Assembly: GCA_002305615.1 (NCBI GenBank)
Contig: DBPU01000076.1
Span: 12,996 to 22,882, forward strand
Source of the DNA: Verrucomicrobia bacterium UBA1412
GTDB lineage: Bacteria; Verrucomicrobiota; Verrucomicrobiia; Limisphaerales; UBA1412
DNA length: 9,887 bases
Reading direction: 5' to 3'
The position numbers were made by a program, and so were the translations under genes. Each line of letters starts with the position of its first letter. Positions within the stretch are counted from its first letter, which is position 1. This document shows, piece after piece, positions 7,559 through 9,887 of the stretch. Under the pieces are notes generated by a model, which was not told the origin of the DNA, did no database searches, and saw only the letters and a list, made by a program, of their open reading frames with translations.

Positions 7559-7585
7559 TTGACACTCTAGCAGCCAACCTACAAT
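7559..7585 (+). promoter_or_regulatory. Candidate sigma-70 promoter for the OPT-dtd unit
   Basis: A perfect TTGACA (7559-7564) is followed after 15 bp by TACAAT (7580-7585), which matches five of six -10 bases. The spacer is short; CAATAA two bases further on would give 17 bp but a poorer hexamer. A transcript would start near 7592 and have a leader of about 50 nt before the GTG at 7645. Confidence 0.5.
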
Positions 7586-7619
7586 AAAACAACTCGCAAC
7601 TGAAAAAAAATAAGGTTGG
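7574..7619. repeat. Inverted repeat CCAACCT / AGGTTGG in the divergent promoter region
   Basis: Two 7-bp arms, 7574-7580 and 7613-7619, are perfect reverse complements separated by 32 bp that include an A8 run. The left arm overlaps the spacer and first base of the -10 of the candidate OPT promoter. It may be a pair of operator half-sites or chance; no regulator is assigned. Confidence 0.25.
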
Positions 7620-7634
7620 AAAGATTGAGGGTTG

Positions 7635-7639
7635 AAGGA
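7635..7639 (+). promoter_or_regulatory. Shine-Dalgarno site that favours the GTG start of the OPT gene
   Basis: AAGGA lies five bases before the GTG at 7645. The alternative ATG at 7672 has no purine-rich site at a suitable distance; its upstream sequence is TAGCCCCGCTC. This favours GTG as the start. Confidence 0.55.
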
Positions 7640-7644
7640 AAAGG

Positions 7645-9579
7645 GTGCATTGGAATAGAATAGCCCCGCTCATGGCAGAACATAGTATCCCTAAGCATAA
7701 GTTTGAAGGTACCCCTGAGGAAATAGAACGTCAGTGGTACCTTCAAGTATACCGAGGCGATGGAATGAAACAGTTGACAGTCCGGGCGGTCGTGACCGGT
7801 GCTGTGCTGGGTAGCATTCTATCCCTGACGAATTTATATATAGGTTTGACGGCCGGATGGGGCTTCGGCGTGACGCTGACGGCCTGCATCCTTTCCTTTA
7901 CGCTCTGGACGACCTTCCAAAAGATGGGGCTCGTGAAGGAACCGATGACGATCCTGGAAAATAACTGTATGCAGTCGACCGCCAGCTCTTCGGGGTATTC
8001 TACCGGGAGCACTCTGGTATCGGCCTTCGCTGCTCTGGTGATGATCCATGGGGAGACGATGGATACATGGCTGGTCATGGGTTGGGTCTTTTTCATGGCG
8101 GTTCTGGGTGTGACCATGGCAATCCCAATGAAGCGGCAGATGATCAATATCGAGCAGCTGCCTTTCCCAACCGGTTTAGCGGCTGCGGAGACGCTTCAGG
8201 TTCTGCATTCTTCCGGGGAATCCAAGGGGCTGCGGGCAGGAATCGCACTGATGGTGTCTGCCGTAATAGCGGGAATCAGCGAATTCCTCATGAGCGGCAT
8301 GGACCTAATCAGAGAGGGGATGTGGTCACTGGGGAAAATGGTCGATCAAATCAACAATTGGGTATTTTCCGGAAATGTTCTTTCCAGCGACTGGCTTACA
8401 CGGACCGTGAAATTAAGCTGGGAGCCCATTTTTTTAGCGGCCGGAGCGATTACCGGCACCCGAATTTCACTGAGTCTGCTTTTTGGTGGAACCCTTTGCT
8501 GGTGTATTTTTATTCCCTCGGTGCAGGAGGCAGGCCTTGTGGGGCTCAACGCCGGGTATAAAGACCTGGTCCAATGGTCGCTCTGGGGCGGCACCGCCTG
8601 CATGGTTTCGGCGGGAATCCTCTCTTTTGCATTGCAGTGGAGGAGCATCCTGAGCTCATTTTCCTCGCTGAAGAGTCTCTTCGGGATGAAAAGGGTGAGT
8701 CAGAAAGAGAGCTTGATTGACAAGCTGGAGGCACCGATGTCGTGGTTTATCTGGGGGCAGATTTTCGGTTTTCTGGGGCTGGCTATTATGGCGCATTATA
8801 CGTTCCATATGGCCTGGTGGGCATCTGCGCTGGCGGTTGTGATGACTTTTTTCCTGGCGTTAGTGGCATCGCGAGTGACGGGGGAGACCGACATTACGCC
8901 GACGGGCGCAATGGGCAAGGTGGTGCAGTTGACGTTCGGAGTGGTCACGCCCGGGAGCGTGGATTTAAATATCAGCAGTGCCAATATCGCCTCGGGAGCG
9001 GCTCTGGCATCGGCGGATTTGCTGACGGATATCAAGAGCGGTTATCTCCTGGGGGCGAACCCCAAAAAGCAGTTTCTGGCTCAATTTCTGGGGATTTTTT
9101 CAGGGACCGTTTTTTCCGTTCTGGGTTTTCAGTTAATGGCTCAAAACGTGGAGATCGGAGGAAATGATTTTCCGGCACCCGGAGGGCAAACCTGGAGAGC
9201 CGTCGCCGAAGCGATGAGCGGAGGACTGGAGCAGATGCATCCGGTCAAGCTCTGGTCAATCGCGATCGGGTTGGCGGTGGGAATTGTTTTGACGCTGATC
9301 ATGCACTTTTACCCTCGGAGCAAGAAATTTCTGCCGGCACCGACGGCCCTTGGGCTCTCCTGGACTTTTCACTGGTATTACGGCTTGCTCTTTACGCTGG
9401 GAGCTCTGGCGGTGGAATTCGGAAAGAAAAAGAAGAAGGCTTTCACGGAGGAATATATGTTCCCGATAGCTTCGGGAGTGATCGCCGGAGGAGCGCTCAT
9501 GGCGGTTTTTATCATCTTTACCAAGATCGCAAAGACCTATTGGCCTGAGATTTCGGGCTGGATGTCGAATGTATTTTAG
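7645..9579 (+). CDS. OPT-family oligopeptide (or metal-chelate) transporter
   Basis: This 644-residue integral membrane protein belongs to the OPT/YSL superfamily, proton-coupled importers of small peptides or metal-chelator complexes across the cytoplasmic membrane. After a soluble N-terminus of about 40 residues it has roughly 13-15 hydrophobic segments, starting with a pair at about 44-90. Family landmarks are NLYIGLTAGWGFG in the first pair, ILENNCMQS (103-111), QLPFPTGLAAAE (171-182), TGETDITPTGAMGK (412-425) and the DIKSGYLLGANPKKQ stretch before a long hydrophobic segment. The length is normal for prokaryotic members. The start is taken as GTG because of the AAGGA site five bases upstream; an ATG at 7672 would remove nine residues and is the main alternative. 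No periplasmic binding protein or ATPase is nearby, as expected for a secondary carrier. The substrate cannot be fixed from sequence. dtd follows after 13 bp on the same strand without a terminator, so the two are probably co-transcribed. Confidence 0.93.
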   Translation: MHWNRIAPLMAEHSIPKHKFEGTPEEIERQWYLQVYRGDGMKQLTVRAVVTGAVLGSILSLTNLYIGLTAGWGFGVTLTACILSFTLWTTFQKMGLVKEPMTILENNCMQSTASSSGYSTGSTLVSAFAALVMIHGETMDTWLVMGWVFFMAVLGVTMAIPMKRQMINIEQLPFPTGLAAAETLQVLHSSGESKGLRAGIALMVSAVIAGISEFLMSGMDLIREGMWSLGKMVDQINNWVFSGNVLSSDWLTRTVKLSWEPIFLAAGAITGTRISLSLLFGGTLCWCIFIPSVQEAGLVGLNAGYKDLVQWSLWGGTACMVSAGILSFALQWRSILSSFSSLKSLFGMKRVSQKESLIDKLEAPMSWFIWGQIFGFLGLAIMAHYTFHMAWWASALAVVMTFFLALVASRVTGETDITPTGAMGKVVQLTFGVVTPGSVDLNISSANIASGAALASADLLTDIKSGYLLGANPKKQFLAQFLGIFSGTVFSVLGFQLMAQNVEIGGNDFPAPGGQTWRAVAEAMSGGLEQMHPVKLWSIAIGLAVGIVLTLIMHFYPRSKKFLPAPTALGLSWTFHWYYGLLFTLGALAVEFGKKKKKAFTEEYMFPIASGVIAGGALMAVFIIFTKIAKTYWPEISGWMSNVF

Positions 9580-9592
9580 GGATTGAGAGCTG

Positions 9593-9887
9593 ATGAGAGC
9601 GGTGATTCAAAGAGTAACGGAAGCCAGCGTGAAGATCAGGACCGGCGGCACGTCGCAGGTCAAGGGGCGGATCGGTATCGGGCTAATGGTGCTTCTGGGT
9701 GTGTGCCCGGAGGATACGGCGCAGGATGTGGAGTGGCTGGCAGGGAAGATCGCCCGGATGCGTGTTTTCAATGACGCAGAGGGCTTGATGAATCTGGGCT
9801 TGGAAGAGGTGGGCGGCAATATCCTGGTGGTGAGCCAATTCACCCTCTTTGCCAGTACGAAGAAGGGGAATCGGCCCGGTTACAGCG
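9593..9887 (+). CDS. dtd: D-aminoacyl-tRNA deacylase Dtd, C-terminus cut off
   Basis: The first 98 residues of Dtd are present; the family is about 145-150 residues long, so the last third lies past the right edge. Dtd hydrolyses D-amino acids (and glycine mischarged on tRNA-Ala) from tRNA in the cytoplasm, keeping D-residues out of proteins. The start MRAVIQRVTEASV matches the family's conserved N-terminus. GLMVLLGV follows at about 30-37, then KIARMRVF (52-59), the MNL segment (66-68), and the signature SQFTLFAST (81-89), whose Ser-Gln-Phe-Thr forms part of the chiral-proofreading active site. The second signature, the cross-subunit Gly-Pro loop, would be beyond the edge. The ATG lies 13 bp after the OPT stop codon, preceded by a weak GAGAG site, which suggests expression from the OPT promoter. 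Confidence 0.96.
   Translation, partial: MRAVIQRVTEASVKIRTGGTSQVKGRIGIGLMVLLGVCPEDTAQDVEWLAGKIARMRVFNDAEGLMNLGLEEVGGNILVVSQFTLFASTKKGNRPGYS

Noticed and set aside
9583..9774. A 63-codon plus-strand frame overlapping dtd
   Set aside because: It is out of frame with dtd, whose conserved MRAVIQRV start and SQFTLFA motif are clear in the frame beginning at 9593.
1..9887. Search for tRNA or rRNA genes, CRISPR repeats, insertion sequences, attachment sites or a defence cluster
   Set aside because: No repeated spacers, transposase motifs, terminal inverted repeats with target duplications, or RNA gene signatures were seen. All long frames on the coding strands are accounted for by ordinary chromosomal genes.

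Overview
The window is a stretch of ordinary bacterial chromosome with compact, intact genes. There is no sign of a mobile element, CRISPR array, tRNA or rRNA. The gene types suggest a Gram-negative-like bacterium, with a guess at the PVC superphylum (Lentisphaerota or Planctomycetota) or a related uncultured phylum. The supporting features are a very large exported alpha-2-macroglobulin, a Tat-exported sugar isomerase/epimerase-like TIM barrel, a bacterial deoxyhypusine-synthase-like gene and an OPT-family transporter. That placement rests on gene content alone and is low confidence.

Layout, left to right. Bases 1-123 (minus) hold the first 41 codons of a gene that looks like a bacterial deoxyhypusine-synthase-family protein and runs off the left edge. 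Bases 311-1156 (minus) encode a 281-residue Tat-signal sugar phosphate isomerase/epimerase-type protein, followed by a good minus-strand intrinsic terminator. Bases 1434-7517 (minus) encode a 2027-residue alpha-2-macroglobulin-family protein with an intact Cys-Thr-Glu-Gln thioester motif, also followed by a strong minus-strand terminator. A 127-bp divergent intergenic region separates it from the plus-strand pair 7645-9579 (OPT transporter, 644 residues) and 9593-9887 (Dtd, D-aminoacyl-tRNA deacylase, cut by the right edge). This last pair is separated by 13 bp and is probably one transcript.

The three minus-strand genes look like separate transcription units, because a terminator lies after each of the two complete ones and candidate promoters lie before the isomerase and the deoxyhypusine-synthase-like gene. 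The alpha-2-macroglobulin is predicted to trap proteases outside the cytoplasmic membrane, the OPT protein to import peptides or metal chelates, and Dtd to clear D-aminoacyl-tRNAs. I see no clear shared pathway and no convincing new multi-gene system. The points most worth checking are a palindrome in the divergent promoter region that closely matches the Bacillus-type LexA box, the bait-like segment and lone (non-lipoprotein, no pbpC partner) status of the macroglobulin, and the OPT-dtd pairing.
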